The notes beneath the pieces were generated by a model that did not search any database, was not told where the DNA came from, and saw nothing but the letters and a program-made list of their open reading frames with translations. Below are positions 29,770 to 38,943 of a DNA stretch of 64,000 nt, piece after piece (within the stretch, counting starts at the first letter, position 1; each line of letters opens with the position of its first letter). This DNA is from an uncultured Alistipes sp. (GTDB lineage Bacteria > Bacteroidota > Bacteroidia > Bacteroidales > Rikenellaceae), in contig CALUMQ010000029.1 in the NCBI GenBank assembly GCA_944321765.1, positions 124,001-188,000 on the forward strand, written 5' to 3'. The position numbers were made by a program, and so were the translations under genes.

Positions 29770-29990
29770 CAAAAAAGCAGACCGCCACGACATCGCATCT
29801 GTCATGGCGGCCCGGGTATCTATCCGCGCATAAGGCGCACCGTAGCGTATTGTGCGAATCGACCCTGCTGACCGTGCGCCGAGGACCCGGACACAAGACC
29901 TCCGCTCCATGGCCCGCGCAGTCGCTTTCGGGACCGGGAGCAGGTATGAGAGGCAGCAATCATCGGTATCTTTCGGATCGTGTTAAAACA
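29770..29990 (-). ncRNA. Unassigned structured RNA between pyrB and purE
   Basis: About 220 nt, bounded by a consensus promoter (29997-30027) and an intrinsic terminator (29771-29810). Hairpin A (29902-29943) pairs CTGCTCC with GGAGCGG and, inside, GGTCCCG with CGGGCC. Hairpin B (29811-29892) pairs GTCCGGGT with ACCCGGG(C) and, inside, GGCGCAC with GTGCGCC. In the terminator the arms CCGCCATGACA and TGTCGTGGCGG pair fully only in the minus-strand RNA (one U-G), which supports transcription in this direction. Size is compatible with 6S RNA, but I do not see a clear 6S rod with central bubble. It could instead be an attenuating leader of the pur operon. Confidence 0.5.
29771..29810 (-). terminator. 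Terminator of the pyrB-purE intergenic RNA (possible pur attenuator)
   Basis: An 11-bp stem with a 7-base loop at 29782-29810 is followed on the minus strand by CTGCTTTTTTG. It lies 42 bases before the purE start, so read-through would be required if the upstream promoter drives the pur operon. Confidence 0.8.
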
Positions 29991-29996
29991 ACGTTA

Positions 29997-30027
29997 CAAA
30001 AATAGCTCTTTCGGGGCTACTTTCAAA
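29997..30027 (-). promoter_or_regulatory. Promoter of the pyrB-purE intergenic RNA
   Basis: Minus strand TTTG (30027-30024), exactly 19 bases, TATTTTTG (30004-29997): a perfect sigma-ABfr match. Predicted start of transcription is about 29990. It lies in the 3' region just after pyrB. Confidence 0.75.
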
Positions 30028-30080
30028 ATATTTCGGCGCAGATTCTATCGACAATTTATTCACATTCGCACGCGCTCCGA

Positions 30081-31166
30081 CTATCGCGCCTTCGTCTCGC
30101 AGTAGGCGCAGCGGCACGTCCCGTCGGGCATCCGACGGAAGAGCTGGTCCACATCCTCCGTCGCCGAGATGCAGCGGCGGTTCGGGCATACCAGTTCGTT
30201 GACCACATACTCCTCGTTGAAGACCGGCGTGTGCGGGAAGGGACGATTCTCGTCGGCCCAGCGCAGCAGCGTAAGGATCAGGGCCATACGCACGAACTTA
30301 CCGTTCTCCACCTGGCGGAAGTAGGCCGCACGCGGATCGTTGTCCACCGCACGCGTGATCTCGTTCACGCGCGGCAGCGGGTGCAGGATGATCATGTCCT
30401 TCTTGGCTGTGAGCAGTTTCTCCGGATTAAGCACAAAACTGTTCTTCACGCGGTCGAACTCCTCCTCGTCGAGGAAGCGCTCCTTCTGCACGCGCGTCAT
30501 GTAGAGCACGTCCAGTTCCGGCATCACCTCCTCCATCGTGCGCACCTCGCGGAACTCCAGTTTCGAGTTCTCAGACATCTCGGCCAGCATGTAGTCCGGC
30601 AGGCGCAGCTCCTCCGGAGAGATGAGGAAGACCTTGATCCCCTCATAGCGCGACAGCGCCTTGATGAGCGAGTGAACCGTCCGGCCGAACTTCAGATCGC
30701 CGCAGAAGCCGATCGTCATGTGGTCGAAGCGTCCCTTCTCGCGCTTGATCGTCAAGAGGTCCGTGAGCGTCTGCGTCGGGTGCGAGTGGCTGCCGTCCCC
30801 GGCGTTGATCACCGGAACCCCGGCGTACTGCGACGCCACGAGCGGCGCGCCCTCCTTGAAGTGGCGCATGGCGATGATGTCCGCAAAGCAGCGGATCACA
30901 CGCACCGTATCGGCTACCGTCTCACCCTTCGAGACCGACGAGGAGTTGGCGTCCGAGAAGCCGATTACCTGGCCGCCCAGTTCGAGCATGGCCGACGTAA
31001 AGCTCAGGCGCGTACGCGTCGAGGGCTCGTAGAAGAGCGTTGCCAGCTTCTTGCCCTTGCACACTTCGCTGTATTTGGCGCGGTTGGCGATAATATCCTC
31101 CGCCAGGGCCACGATCTGCTCGGTCTCCCGGACCGTCAGATCCGTAGGGTCTATCAGATGTCGCAT
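30081..31166 (-). CDS. pyrB: Aspartate carbamoyltransferase with C-terminal PyrI-type zinc tail
   Basis: A 361-residue protein. Residues 1 to about 320 are the catalytic chain, with [11 protein letters not shown] binding carbamoyl phosphate, HPTQTLTDL, and HPLPRVNEI. The last 35 residues resemble the zinc domain of the regulatory chain Pyr[17 protein letters not shown], then CRCAYCETK, with Cys327, Cys332, Cys353 and Cys356 in the C-x4-C...C-x2-C pattern. The allosteric nucleotide-binding domain of PyrI is absent, and no pyrI gene is found in the cluster. The gene is 13 bases after pyrE and is the last gene of the pyr operon. Confidence 0.95.
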   Translation of the reverse strand: MRHLIDPTDLTVRETEQIVALAEDIIANRAKYSEVCKGKKLATLFYEPSTRTRLSFTSAMLELGGQVIGFSDANSSSVSKGETVADTVRVIRCFADIIAMRHFKEGAPLVASQYAGVPVINAGDGSHSHPTQTLTDLLTIKREKGRFDHMTIGFCGDLKFGRTVHSLIKALSRYEGIKVFLISPEELRLPDYMLAEMSENSKLEFREVRTMEEVMPELDVLYMTRVQKERFLDEEEFDRVKNSFVLNPEKLLTAKKDMIILHPLPRVNEITRAVDNDPRAAYFRQVENGKFVRMALILTLLRWADENRPFPHTPVFNEEYVVNELVCPNRRCISATEDVDQLFRRMPDGTCRCAYCETKAR

Positions 31167-31179
31167 CGTTCTCCGGGAT

Positions 31180-31812
31180 TTAGTGTTTCATCCACGATTC
31201 GTCCGACGGATTGTCGCGGAACTTCAGCAGCCGCGCCTTGTCCTCGGGCTTGATATAACCCTCTTCGGCAGCCACCTCGACCAGTGCGTCGAGATTCGAG
31301 AGGCTGTAGTTCGTCACTCCGGCCTCACGCAGCCGGTCGAGGCCCTTCTTCATTCCGTAGGTGAAGATCGACGCAACACCCAGCACCTCGGCTCCCGCTT
31401 CGCGCAGGGCGTTGACCACCTCAATGCACGATCCGGCCGTCGAGATCAGATCCTCGATCACCACGACCTTCTGACCCTTCTCCAGCTTGCCCTCGATCTG
31501 GTTGCCGCGGCCGTGGTCCTTCGATCCCGAGCGGACGTAGCCCATCGGGAGGTTGAGAATCGTGGCGGTAATGGCGGCATGGGCAATGCCGGCCGTCGAG
31601 GTACCCATCAGCACCTCAGCCTCGGGGTACTTCGTGCGCACGATCTCCGCCAGACCCGCCTCGACATGCCCCCGCACCTCGGGAGCCGTCAGCGTCAGAC
31701 GGTTGTCACAGTAGATCGGGCTCTTGATGCCGCTGGCCCAGGTAAACGGCTGTTCGGGACGCAGGAAAACCGCGCCGATCGACAGCAGATCTTTTGCAAT
31801 AGATTTCTCCAT
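31180..31812 (-). CDS. pyrE: Orotate phosphoribosyltransferase
   Basis: A 210-residue enzyme that adds PRPP to orotate giving OMP, the fifth step to UMP. The PRPP loop [18 protein letters not shown] is intact. [19 protein letters not shown] near the N-terminus binds orotate and [21 protein letters not shown] is also typical. Length and start are normal. It lies between the glutaredoxin-like gene (27 bases) and pyrB (13 bases). Confidence 0.96.
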   Translation of the reverse strand: MEKSIAKDLLSIGAVFLRPEQPFTWASGIKSPIYCDNRLTLTAPEVRGHVEAGLAEIVRTKYPEAEVLMGTSTAGIAHAAITATILNLPMGYVRSGSKDHGRGNQIEGKLEKGQKVVVIEDLISTAGSCIEVVNALREAGAEVLGVASIFTYGMKKGLDRLREAGVTNYSLSNLDALVEVAAEEGYIKPEDKARLLKFRDNPSDESWMKH

Positions 31813-31839
31813 ATCTTTCGTAAATTGACGTTTTTCGAT

Positions 31840-32100
31840 TCATTCGAGGGCCCGACGCAACACCTGCTCCACCTCTTCGGGATAGATGCCGCCCTCGTGC
31901 ACCTTCTCACCGCCGACGTAAAACGTCGGAACGTAGTAATAGTCGTACTGATCGGCCACTTCGGGCTGCTCCGACTCCTCGATCATCTCGATCTCGATCG
32001 GGGCAAGCTCCGGATGGGCGGCCTTCGCCTCGTCGATGTAGCGCAGCGCCTTCTTGCAGAAGGGGCACGTCTTCAGGTAAAAGAGTTTTACGGGTTTCAT
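31840..32100 (-). CDS. Glutaredoxin-like protein inside the pyr operon
   Basis: An 86-residue thioredoxin-fold protein. KLFYLKTCPFCKKALRYID gives a CPFC redox centre (Cys12 and Cys15), YVPTFYVGG supplies the cis-Pro loop, and VHEGG follows. It matches small glutaredoxin-like proteins. It is the only gene in the pyr block with no known step in UMP synthesis, yet it sits in line with it (53 bases after pyrF, 27 before pyrE). Whether it serves this pathway or is only carried along is not evident. Confidence 0.85.
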   Translation of the reverse strand: MKPVKLFYLKTCPFCKKALRYIDEAKAAHPELAPIEIEMIEESEQPEVADQYDYYYVPTFYVGGEKVHEGGIYPEEVEQVLRRALE

Positions 32101-32153
32101 GACGCTAATATATTTTGGTTTCGCTGCAGCATCCGCAAAAAGCCCGCCGGAAT

Positions 32154-32858
32154 CTACCCGACGAACTCGGCCAGGCAGCGGTGATAGGCCGCCACGGGAT
32201 CGGCCGCAGCGGTGATCGGGCGTCCCACGACAATGAAGTCCGAACCGATCTCACGCGCACGCGCCGGAGTCGTCACGCGCACCTGGTCGGCCACGTCGCC
32301 GTCGGCAAAGCGTACGCCGGGCGTCACCGTGAGGAACCCCTTGCCGCACGCCTCATGGACCATACCGGCCTCCAGCGGCGAGCAGACCACGCCGTCCAAC
32401 CCCGCAGCCTTGGCATTGCGGGCGTAGTGGACGATCGTGTCGTTGATCGACGCGTCGATGAGCAGCTCCCGACGCATGCGCTCCTCGCTCGTCGAGGTGA
32501 GCTGCGTCACGGCGATCAGCAGCGGACGCGTACCGTCTTCGCGCGTCAGCCCCTCCAGCGCCGCCTTCATCATCTCGATGGTTCCGGCAGCGTGGACGTT
32601 GCACATGTCCACGTCCAGGCGCGACAGCACGGCCATCGCCTTCTTCACCGTATTGGGAATGTCGTGAAGCTTCAGATCGAGGAAGATCCGGTGTCCGCGG
32701 CGTTTGATCTCCCGCACGATCGACGGGCCCTCGGCATAGTAGAGCTCCATGCCGATCTTCAGAAAGGGTTTGCGCACCTCATCCTTGAACAGGTCGAGGA
32801 AGCGGAAGGTGTCCTCTGCGGATTTGAAATCGCAGGCGATGATTACGTCTCGTTCCAT
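32154..32858 (-). CDS. pyrF: Orotidine 5'-phosphate decarboxylase
   Basis: A 234-residue decarboxylase that makes UMP from OMP. The catalytic Asp-Lys-Asp set is in [28 protein letters not shown] at the N-terminus and [17 protein letters not shown] plus VVGRPITAA at the C-terminus bind the phosphate. The length is that of the short, B. subtilis/E. coli-like class. This differs from the roughly 270-residue form in many Bacteroidales, an impression I could not test. It follows pyrD by 37 bases. Confidence 0.95.
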   Translation of the reverse strand: MERDVIIACDFKSAEDTFRFLDLFKDEVRKPFLKIGMELYYAEGPSIVREIKRRGHRIFLDLKLHDIPNTVKKAMAVLSRLDVDMCNVHAAGTIEMMKAALEGLTREDGTRPLLIAVTQLTSTSEERMRRELLIDASINDTIVHYARNAKAAGLDGVVCSPLEAGMVHEACGKGFLTVTPGVRFADGDVADQVRVTTPARAREIGSDFIVVGRPITAAADPVAAYHRCLAEFVG

Positions 32859-32895
32859 GGCTACTTTATTTCGTTTATTCTTGTTGCTACTCTAT

Positions 32896-33867
32896 TTACT
32901 CGACGATCCCGATAATCTCCGACAGGCGCGAGATTCCCAGGCGCCGCATCTCGTCGGGTAGTGCCTCGATGATGTCGCGGCAAGCGTAGGGATTCACCAG
33001 GTTGGCGGCACCGACCTGCACGGCCGTGGCGCCGGCCATCATCATCTCGATGACGTCGCGGGCCGTCTGCACGCCGCCACACCCCATCACGGGGATCCGG
33101 CACGCCCTGGCCACCTGGTAGACCATGCGCACGGCCACCGGGAAGACGGCCGGGCCCGAAAATCCGCCCATCGTATTGGCAATCACCGCACGCCGGCGCC
33201 GTACGTCGACACGCATGCCCAACAGCGTGTTGATCAGGCAGATGCCGTCGGCCCCGGCCTCCTCGCATGCCCGGGCGATCGAGACGATATCCGTCACGTT
33301 GGGCGAGAGCTTGATGAAAACCGGCTTGGTCGTCACGGCCTTCACCGCACGCGTCACCTCGGCGGCCGCCTCGGGCGACGTACCGAACGACATGCCTCCG
33401 TGCCGCACATTCGGGCACGAGACATTGACCTCGATCCACCCCACCTGCTCCTCGCGGTCGATCCGCTGGCAACAGTAGGCATACTCCTCGACCGAGAAGC
33501 CCGAGATGTTGGCGATCACCGGTTTGTGGAAGAAGGTCCGCAGGCGCGGGAGCTCCCGTTCGATCACTGCGTCGATACCGGGGTTCTGAAGCCCCACGGC
33601 ATTGATCATCCCCGCCGTGCATTCGGCGATGCGCGGCGTGGGGTTGCCGAAGCGCGCCTCGCGCGTCGTTCCCTTGAAGGAGAACGTGCCCAGGATATTG
33701 ATGTCGTAGAAATCCTTGAACTCGTTGCCGTAGCCGAACGTACCGCTGGCCGGGATGACCGGATTGTCCAGCCGCACGCCGCACAGCGTGACCGAAAGGT
33801 CCGGTGCGGAGGCCTCGCGGGATGCCGGAGCAGCCCCGCTTGTCGTATTGTGCTGTTCCTCTACCAT
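32896..33867 (-). CDS. pyrD: Dihydroorotate dehydrogenase catalytic subunit (class 1B)
   Basis: A 323-residue FMN enzyme that oxidises dihydroorotate to orotate. The start at 33867 (MVEEQHNTTS) overlaps the pyrK stop by 7 bases. Family marks are NPVIPASGTFGYG, VNVSCPNVRHGG with the class-1 catalytic Cys, FIKLSPNVTDI, GFSGPAVFPVAVRMV and VMGCGGVQTARD. Pairing with PyrK identifies the NAD-dependent B form, which fits an anaerobe. The larger open frame upstream of 33867 is a shadow of pyrK. Confidence 0.96.
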   Translation of the reverse strand: MVEEQHNTTSGAAPASREASAPDLSVTLCGVRLDNPVIPASGTFGYGNEFKDFYDINILGTFSFKGTTREARFGNPTPRIAECTAGMINAVGLQNPGIDAVIERELPRLRTFFHKPVIANISGFSVEEYAYCCQRIDREEQVGWIEVNVSCPNVRHGGMSFGTSPEAAAEVTRAVKAVTTKPVFIKLSPNVTDIVSIARACEEAGADGICLINTLLGMRVDVRRRRAVIANTMGGFSGPAVFPVAVRMVYQVARACRIPVMGCGGVQTARDVIEMMMAGATAVQVGAANLVNPYACRDIIEALPDEMRRLGISRLSEIIGIVE

Positions 33868-34601
33868 ATGATCTCTCCTTTCTCCAGGACGGGTCCCTCC
33901 TTGCAGATGCGTTTGTTTCCGTATTTCGTCTTGCACGAACACCCCATGCAGGCGCCGAAGCCGCAGCCCATGCGCTCCTCGAATGACAGCTGCCCGTCCT
34001 GCGGCACTCCGTCGCACAGGGCCCGCAGCATCGGCAGCGGTCCGCAGGCGTAGAAGTAGTCGAAGTCAAGACCCCGCTCGGCGATGGCCGTGGTCACGAA
34101 GCCCTTCACGCCGCGCGATCCGTCGGCCGTGGCTACCGTGACCGAGCAACCCAGTGCGCGGAACTCCTCCTCGTAGAAGATCTCCGAGGCGGTGTTGAAG
34201 CCCAGCACCACCTCGACATGTCGTCCGGAGGCCAGCAGCCGCCGCGCCAGGTTGTAGAGCGGAGGAACGCCCACGCCGCCCCCGACAAGCAGGGGCCGCT
34301 GCGACGACTCCTTCGGCGTGAAACCGTTGCCGAGGCCCGTCAGCAGGTCCAGCTCCTCTCCGGGAGTCATGCGGCTCATCTGCGCCGTGCCGTCGCCCAC
34401 GACCTTGTAGATCAGCGTGAGCGTGCGGGCGTCGTAGTCGCAGACCGAGATCGGCCGCCGCAGGTATTTGCCTTCCAGGGCGATGTTCACGAACTGCCCC
34501 GGAGCGGTGATCCACTGCGTGTCGCCCTCGAGCGTCATGCGCCATACCGCATCGGTCAGCGGCTCGTTCGTCAGAATCCGATAGATGTCTCTCTTGTACA
34601 T
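33861..34601 (-). CDS. pyrK: Dihydroorotate dehydrogenase electron-transfer subunit
   Basis: A 246-residue FAD/2Fe-2S subunit that passes electrons from PyrD to NAD+. LRRPISVCDYD is the FAD motif, VGGGVGVPPLYNLARRL the nucleotide-binding loop, and the cysteine cluster CGFGACMGCSCKT plus RICKEGPVL binds the 2Fe-2S centre. The start at 34601 (MYKRDIYRIL) suits the family. It overlaps pyrD and follows carB by 63 bases. Confidence 0.96.
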   Translation of the reverse strand: MYKRDIYRILTNEPLTDAVWRMTLEGDTQWITAPGQFVNIALEGKYLRRPISVCDYDARTLTLIYKVVGDGTAQMSRMTPGEELDLLTGLGNGFTPKESSQRPLLVGGGVGVPPLYNLARRLLASGRHVEVVLGFNTASEIFYEEEFRALGCSVTVATADGSRGVKGFVTTAIAERGLDFDYFYACGPLPMLRALCDGVPQDGQLSFEERMGCGFGACMGCSCKTKYGNKRICKEGPVLEKGEIIW

Positions 34602-34664
34602 GGTTATCCGTTGGCTGCCGGGGAGAGGGAGTCTGTCCGTCCCCGGCCGCAATCCTTCGTTCGG

Positions 34665-37600
34665 TTATTTCGCGTCGATGGTCGACACCCGCAGCGTGAT
34701 CTCCTCCAGCACGTCGAGCAGCACCTTCACCGTCTCGAGCGCCGTGAAGACCGTCACGTTGTTCTCGACGGCCGTGCGGCGGATCTCATAGCCGTCGAGG
34801 CGCGTATTGTGCTGGTTGATGTCGATCGTGTTGATCACGTAGCTGATGTGTCCCTGACGCAGTGCGTCGATGATCTCCGTGCTTCCCTCGCTCAACTTCC
34901 GCCGTGTACGCGTGCGGATGCCGTGCTCGCGAAGGAACTCCGCCGTGCCGGTCGTCGCCTCGATGTTGAAGCCCAGATCGTAGAAACGTTTTACCAGAGG
35001 CAGTGCCTGCTCCTTGTCCTGATCGGCGATCGTCACGACGATCGTTCCGTAGTTCGAGACGTGCATGCCCGTGGCCTGCAGCGCCTTGTAGAGGGCCCGC
35101 GTCAGTTTGTCATCGTAACCGATCGCCTCGCCCGTCGACTTCATCTCCGGAGAGAGGTACGAATCCATGCCGCGGATCTTCGCAAACGAGAAGGCCGGGG
35201 CCTTGACGTACCAGCGCGTCTTCTCCTTGCCGTAGACCTCCGTGATGCCCAGCTCGCGCAGCGTCTTGCCCAGGATCACCTGCGTGGCGATATGGGCCAT
35301 CTGCACGCCCGTCGACTTCGACAGGAACGGCACCGTGCGCGACGAACGCGGGTTGACCTCGATGACGTAGACGTCGTCGTCGCCCGCCACGATAAACTGA
35401 ATGTTATAGAGTCCCACGATGCCGATCCGCAGACCCAGCCGCACCGTGTAGTCGATGATCTTCTCTTTGGCCTTCCGGCTCACGCTGAAGGTCGGGTAGA
35501 CGCTGATCGAGTCGCCCGAATGGATACCCGTGTGCTCGACATGCTCCATGATGCCCGGAATGAAGACATCCTTGCCATCGCAGATGGCGTCGACCTCCAG
35601 CTCCTTGCCCATGATATAGCGGTCGACGAGCACCGGCGAATCCTCGTTCACCTCAACGGCCGTCTGCAGGTAGTGGCGCAGGCGCTCCTCGTTCGAGACG
35701 ATCTGCATCGCGCGGCCGCCCAGCACATAGCTCGGACGAACCAGCACCGGATACCCGATGCGCGCCGCGGCACGCACACCGGACTCGATATCCGTCACGG
35801 CCTCGGCCTCCGGCTGCGGAATGCCCAGCTCCTCCATGATCCGCTCGAAGCAGCCGCGGTCCTCGGCGTTGCGGATCGCCTGCGTGTCGGTGCCGATAAT
35901 GGGCACACCCAGTTCGGCCAGCGGTTCGGCCAGGTTGATGGCCGTCTGTCCGCCCAGCGACACCACGATGCCCTTGGGCTTCTCCAGATGGATGACGTTC
36001 ATCACATCCTCGACCGTCAGCGGCTCGAAGTAGAGTTTGTCGCTGGTCGTATAGTCGGTCGACACGGTCTCGGGGTTGTTGTTGATGATGATCGCCTCGT
36101 AACCGGCCTCGCGGATCGACCAGATGGCGTGCACCGTCGAATAGTCGAACTCCACACCCTGGCCGATACGGATCGGGCCCGAACCCAGCACGATGATCTT
36201 CTCCTTGGGGCTGACCATCGATTCGTTCTCCAACTCGTAGGTCGAATAGAAGTACGGCACGTAGGAGGCGAACTCGCTGGCGCACGTATCGATCATCTTG
36301 TAGACCGGGAAGATGTCGTTCTGCTCGCGCAGCCGGTAGACGTCATGCTGCGAGAGTCCCCACAACTGTCCGATGAACTTGTCGCTGAAGCCCATGCGCT
36401 TGGCGTCGCGCAGCGTCGTCACGTCGCCCGGATGGGCGCGCACGACCTTCTCGAACTCCACGATGTTCTTGAACTTCTCGAGGAAGAACATGTCGATCTT
36501 CGTATTGTTGTAGATCAGCGCCAGATCCACGCCTCCGCGGATCAGCTGCGCAATGGCATAGAGGCGGTCGTCGGTTCCCTCCTTGATGTACTCCAGCAGG
36601 TCGTCGTTCGTCCACGTGTCGAACTTCTTGTTGTAGATATGGCAGACACCCGTCTCGAGCGAGCGGACCGCCTTCAGCAGCGACTCCTCCATCGTGCGGC
36701 CGATCGACATCACCTCGCCCGTGGCCTTCATCTGCGTGCCCAGCTTGTTCGACGCATCGGAGAACTTGTCGAACGGGAAGCGGGCGATCTTCGTGACGAC
36801 GTAGTCCAGCGTCGGCTCGAACGAGGCCGGCGTGTTGGCAATGCGGATCTCGTCGAGCGTAAGTCCCACGGCGATCTTCGCGCTCACGCGGGCGATCGGA
36901 TAGCCCGAGGCCTTCGACGCCAGAGCCGACGAACGCGACACACGCGGATTGACCTCGATCAGGTAGTATTTGAACGACAGAGGATCGAGCGCGAACTGCA
37001 CGTTGCAGCCTCCCTCGATCTTCAGCGCACGGATGATCTTCAGCGCAGAGTCGCGCAGCATCTGGAACTCCTTGTTCGTAAGCGTCTGGCTCGGGGCCAC
37101 GACGATCGAGTCGCCCGTGTGGATACCCACCGGGTCGATATTCTCCATGCAGCAGATGCTGATGGCCGTATCGTTATGGTCGCGCATTACCTCGTACTCG
37201 ATCTCCTTGTAGCCCTTGATGCTCTTCTCGACGAGCACCTGGTGAACCGGCGACAGCGCCAGGGCGTGACGCATCATTTCGCACAACTCCTCTTCGTTGT
37301 CGGCGAAGCCGCCGCCCGTGCCGCCCAGCGTAAAGGCCGGACGAAGCACCACAGGATACCCGATCTTCGCGGCGATCTCCACGGCCTCCTCGACCGAGTT
37401 GGCCACCTCCGAAGGCAATACCGGCTCGCCCAGCGACTCGCAGAGCTCCTTGAACAGCTCGCGGTCCTCGGCGCGCTCGATCGACTCGAACGACGTGCCC
37501 AGGATCTCCACCTGGCACTCCTTCAGAATGCCCTTCTTGGCAAGCTGCACGGCGAGGTTCAGACCCGTCTGCCCTCCCAGTCCCGGAACGATCGCATCGG

Positions 37601-37847
37601 GACGCTCGTAGCGGATGATCTTCGCCACGTACTCCAGCGTCAGCGGCTCCATGTAGACCTTGTCGGCAATGTGCGTATCGGTCATGATGGTGGCGGGATT
37701 CGAATTGGCAAGGATGACCTCGTATCCCTCCTCCTTGAGTGCAAGGCACGCCTGCGTACCCGCATAGTCGAACTCGGCAGCCTGACCGATTACGATCGGG
37801 CCCGACCCGATGACCATCACCTTCTTGATATCTTTTCTCTTAGGCAT
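34665..37847 (-). CDS. carB: Carbamoyl-phosphate synthase large subunit
   Basis: A 1060-residue enzyme with two ATP-grasp halves (residues about 1-550 and 551-930) and a C-terminal MGS-like allosteric domain (about 930-1060). [20 protein letters not shown] begins the first half and [20 protein letters not shown] the second. [16 protein letters not shown] and [15 protein letters not shown] are the paired ATP/Mg sites. The MGS domain is where nucleotides such as UMP regulate the E. coli enzyme. It makes carbamoyl phosphate for pyrimidines (and arginine if that route exists). It overlaps carA by 8 bases. Confidence 0.98.
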   Translation of the reverse strand: MPKRKDIKKVMVIGSGPIVIGQAAEFDYAGTQACLALKEEGYEVILANSNPATIMTDTHIADKVYMEPLTLEYVAKIIRYERPDAIVPGLGGQTGLNLAVQLAKKGILKECQVEILGTSFESIERAEDRELFKELCESLGEPVLPSEVANSVEEAVEIAAKIGYPVVLRPAFTLGGTGGGFADNEEELCEMMRHALALSPVHQVLVEKSIKGYKEIEYEVMRDHNDTAISICCMENIDPVGIHTGDSIVVAPSQTLTNKEFQMLRDSALKIIRALKIEGGCNVQFALDPLSFKYYLIEVNPRVSRSSALASKASGYPIARVSAKIAVGLTLDEIRIANTPASFEPTLDYVVTKIARFPFDKFSDASNKLGTQMKATGEVMSIGRTMEESLLKAVRSLETGVCHIYNKKFDTWTNDDLLEYIKEGTDDRLYAIAQLIRGGVDLALIYNNTKIDMFFLEKFKNIVEFEKVVRAHPGDVTTLRDAKRMGFSDKFIGQLWGLSQHDVYRLREQNDIFPVYKMIDTCASEFASYVPYFYSTYELENESMVSPKEKIIVLGSGPIRIGQGVEFDYSTVHAIWSIREAGYEAIIINNNPETVSTDYTTSDKLYFEPLTVEDVMNVIHLEKPKGIVVSLGGQTAINLAEPLAELGVPIIGTDTQAIRNAEDRGCFERIMEELGIPQPEAEAVTDIESGVRAAARIGYPVLVRPSYVLGGRAMQIVSNEERLRHYLQTAVEVNEDSPVLVDRYIMGKELEVDAICDGKDVFIPGIMEHVEHTGIHSGDSISVYPTFSVSRKAKEKIIDYTVRLGLRIGIVGLYNIQFIVAGDDDVYVIEVNPRSSRTVPFLSKSTGVQMAHIATQVILGKTLRELGITEVYGKEKTRWYVKAPAFSFAKIRGMDSYLSPEMKSTGEAIGYDDKLTRALYKALQATGMHVSNYGTIVVTIADQDKEQALPLVKRFYDLGFNIEATTGTAEFLREHGIRTRTRRKLSEGSTEIIDALRQGHISYVINTIDINQHNTRLDGYEIRRTAVENNVTVFTALETVKVLLDVLEEITLRVSTIDAK

Positions 37848-38931
37848 GTCTGAACTCCTCCATGTTTTTAGTGAACTTTTCGAACAAATAGGCGCTGTCC
37901 TGCGGTCCCGGAGCGCTCTCCGGATGGTACTGCGTCGAGAAGACCCGATCCTCGGCGCACTCCACGCCTTCGGCCGTGCCGTCGAGCAGATTGACGTGCG
38001 TCAGCGTCAGCCCCGTACCCTTCAGCGAATCGAGATCCACGGCGTAGCTGTGGTTCTGGCTCGTGATCTCGAGCTTGCCCGTCTGAAGATTCTTCACCGG
38101 GTGGTTCGCCCCGCGGTGTCCGAACTTCATCTTGAATGTCCGGGCTCCGTAGGCCAGCGAGATCAACTGGTGACCCATGCAGATGCCGAAGAGCGGCAGA
38201 CGCCCCCGCAGCTTGCGGATCAGCTCGATGACCGGCTGCACATCCTCCGGATTGCCCGGGCCGTTCGAGAACAGAATGCCGTCGGGATGGAAGGCAAGGA
38301 TCTCCTCCAGGGTCGAATTGTAGGGCATCACCGTGACGTTGCAGCCCACGTGGTTGAGCTGCCGCACGATGTTGTATTTGATGCCGCAGTCGATGGCCAC
38401 CACATCGAACTTGTGGTTCGGAACGCGCGACTGCCACCGCTTCCTGCAGCTCACGCGCGAAACCATGTCGTGGGGCATCTCATAGGCCCGCAGCCGCGCA
38501 AGAGCCTCCTCGCGGGGCGTCGAGGCCGCGGTGACAATCACCTTCTGGCTTCCCTCGTCACGAATGATGCGCGTCAGGGCCCGGGTATCCACCCCCGAGA
38601 TGGCCGGAATACCGTACTCCTCGAATACCTCGTCGAGCGTCTTCGTGGAGCGGAAATTCGAAGGCAGATCGTTGTACTCCCGCACGATCATTCCGCCGAT
38701 GGTCGGCGTCTTGGTCTCGTAATCCTCGTCGGCCATTCCGTAGTTGCCGATCAGCGGATAGGTCATCACGACCATCTGATCCGTGTACGACGGATCGGAC
38801 ATGATCTCCTGATACCCCACCATCGAGGTATTGAAGACGATCTCGTTGATGGCCTCACGGTCGGCTCCGAAACCGTAGCCGTAGAATTCGCGGCCGTCCT
38901 CCAGGACGATCTTTTTCGTAAATGCTTTCAT
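37840..38931 (-). CDS. carA: Carbamoyl-phosphate synthase small subunit
   Basis: A 363-residue glutaminase subunit that feeds ammonia to CarB. The N-terminal CPSase_sm domain begins [17 protein letters not shown]. The C-terminal class I amidotransferase has [11 protein letters not shown], the nucleophile in [17 protein letters not shown], and the His-Glu pair in [10 protein letters not shown]. It is complete and normal in length. It starts 12 bases after pyrC. Confidence 0.97.
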   Translation of the reverse strand: MKAFTKKIVLEDGREFYGYGFGADREAINEIVFNTSMVGYQEIMSDPSYTDQMVVMTYPLIGNYGMADEDYETKTPTIGGMIVREYNDLPSNFRSTKTLDEVFEEYGIPAISGVDTRALTRIIRDEGSQKVIVTAASTPREEALARLRAYEMPHDMVSRVSCRKRWQSRVPNHKFDVVAIDCGIKYNIVRQLNHVGCNVTVMPYNSTLEEILAFHPDGILFSNGPGNPEDVQPVIELIRKLRGRLPLFGICMGHQLISLAYGARTFKMKFGHRGANHPVKNLQTGKLEITSQNHSYAVDLDSLKGTGLTLTHVNLLDGTAEGVECAEDRVFSTQYHPESAPGPQDSAYLFEKFTKNMEEFRHA

Positions 38932-38943
38932 CCTTGTCTGTCC

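Noticed and set aside
29770-29990. THF or ZTP riboswitch before the pur operon
   Set aside because: Neither conserved core could be read from the sequence. Only general hairpins and a terminator are evident, so no ligand is proposed.
30001-30020. Terminator directly after pyrB
   Set aside because: TAGC and GCTA could form a 4-bp stem before a T-run, but this is too weak and coincides with the promoter of the downstream RNA.
34218-37853. A 1211-codon open frame opposite carB and pyrK
   Set aside because: It is the antisense shadow of carB in high-GC DNA; its composition is Arg/His/Asp-rich with no domain, and carB on the other strand is certain. The same applies to 49044-52544 opposite susC, 25993-28140 opposite purL and 17776-19731 opposite purD.
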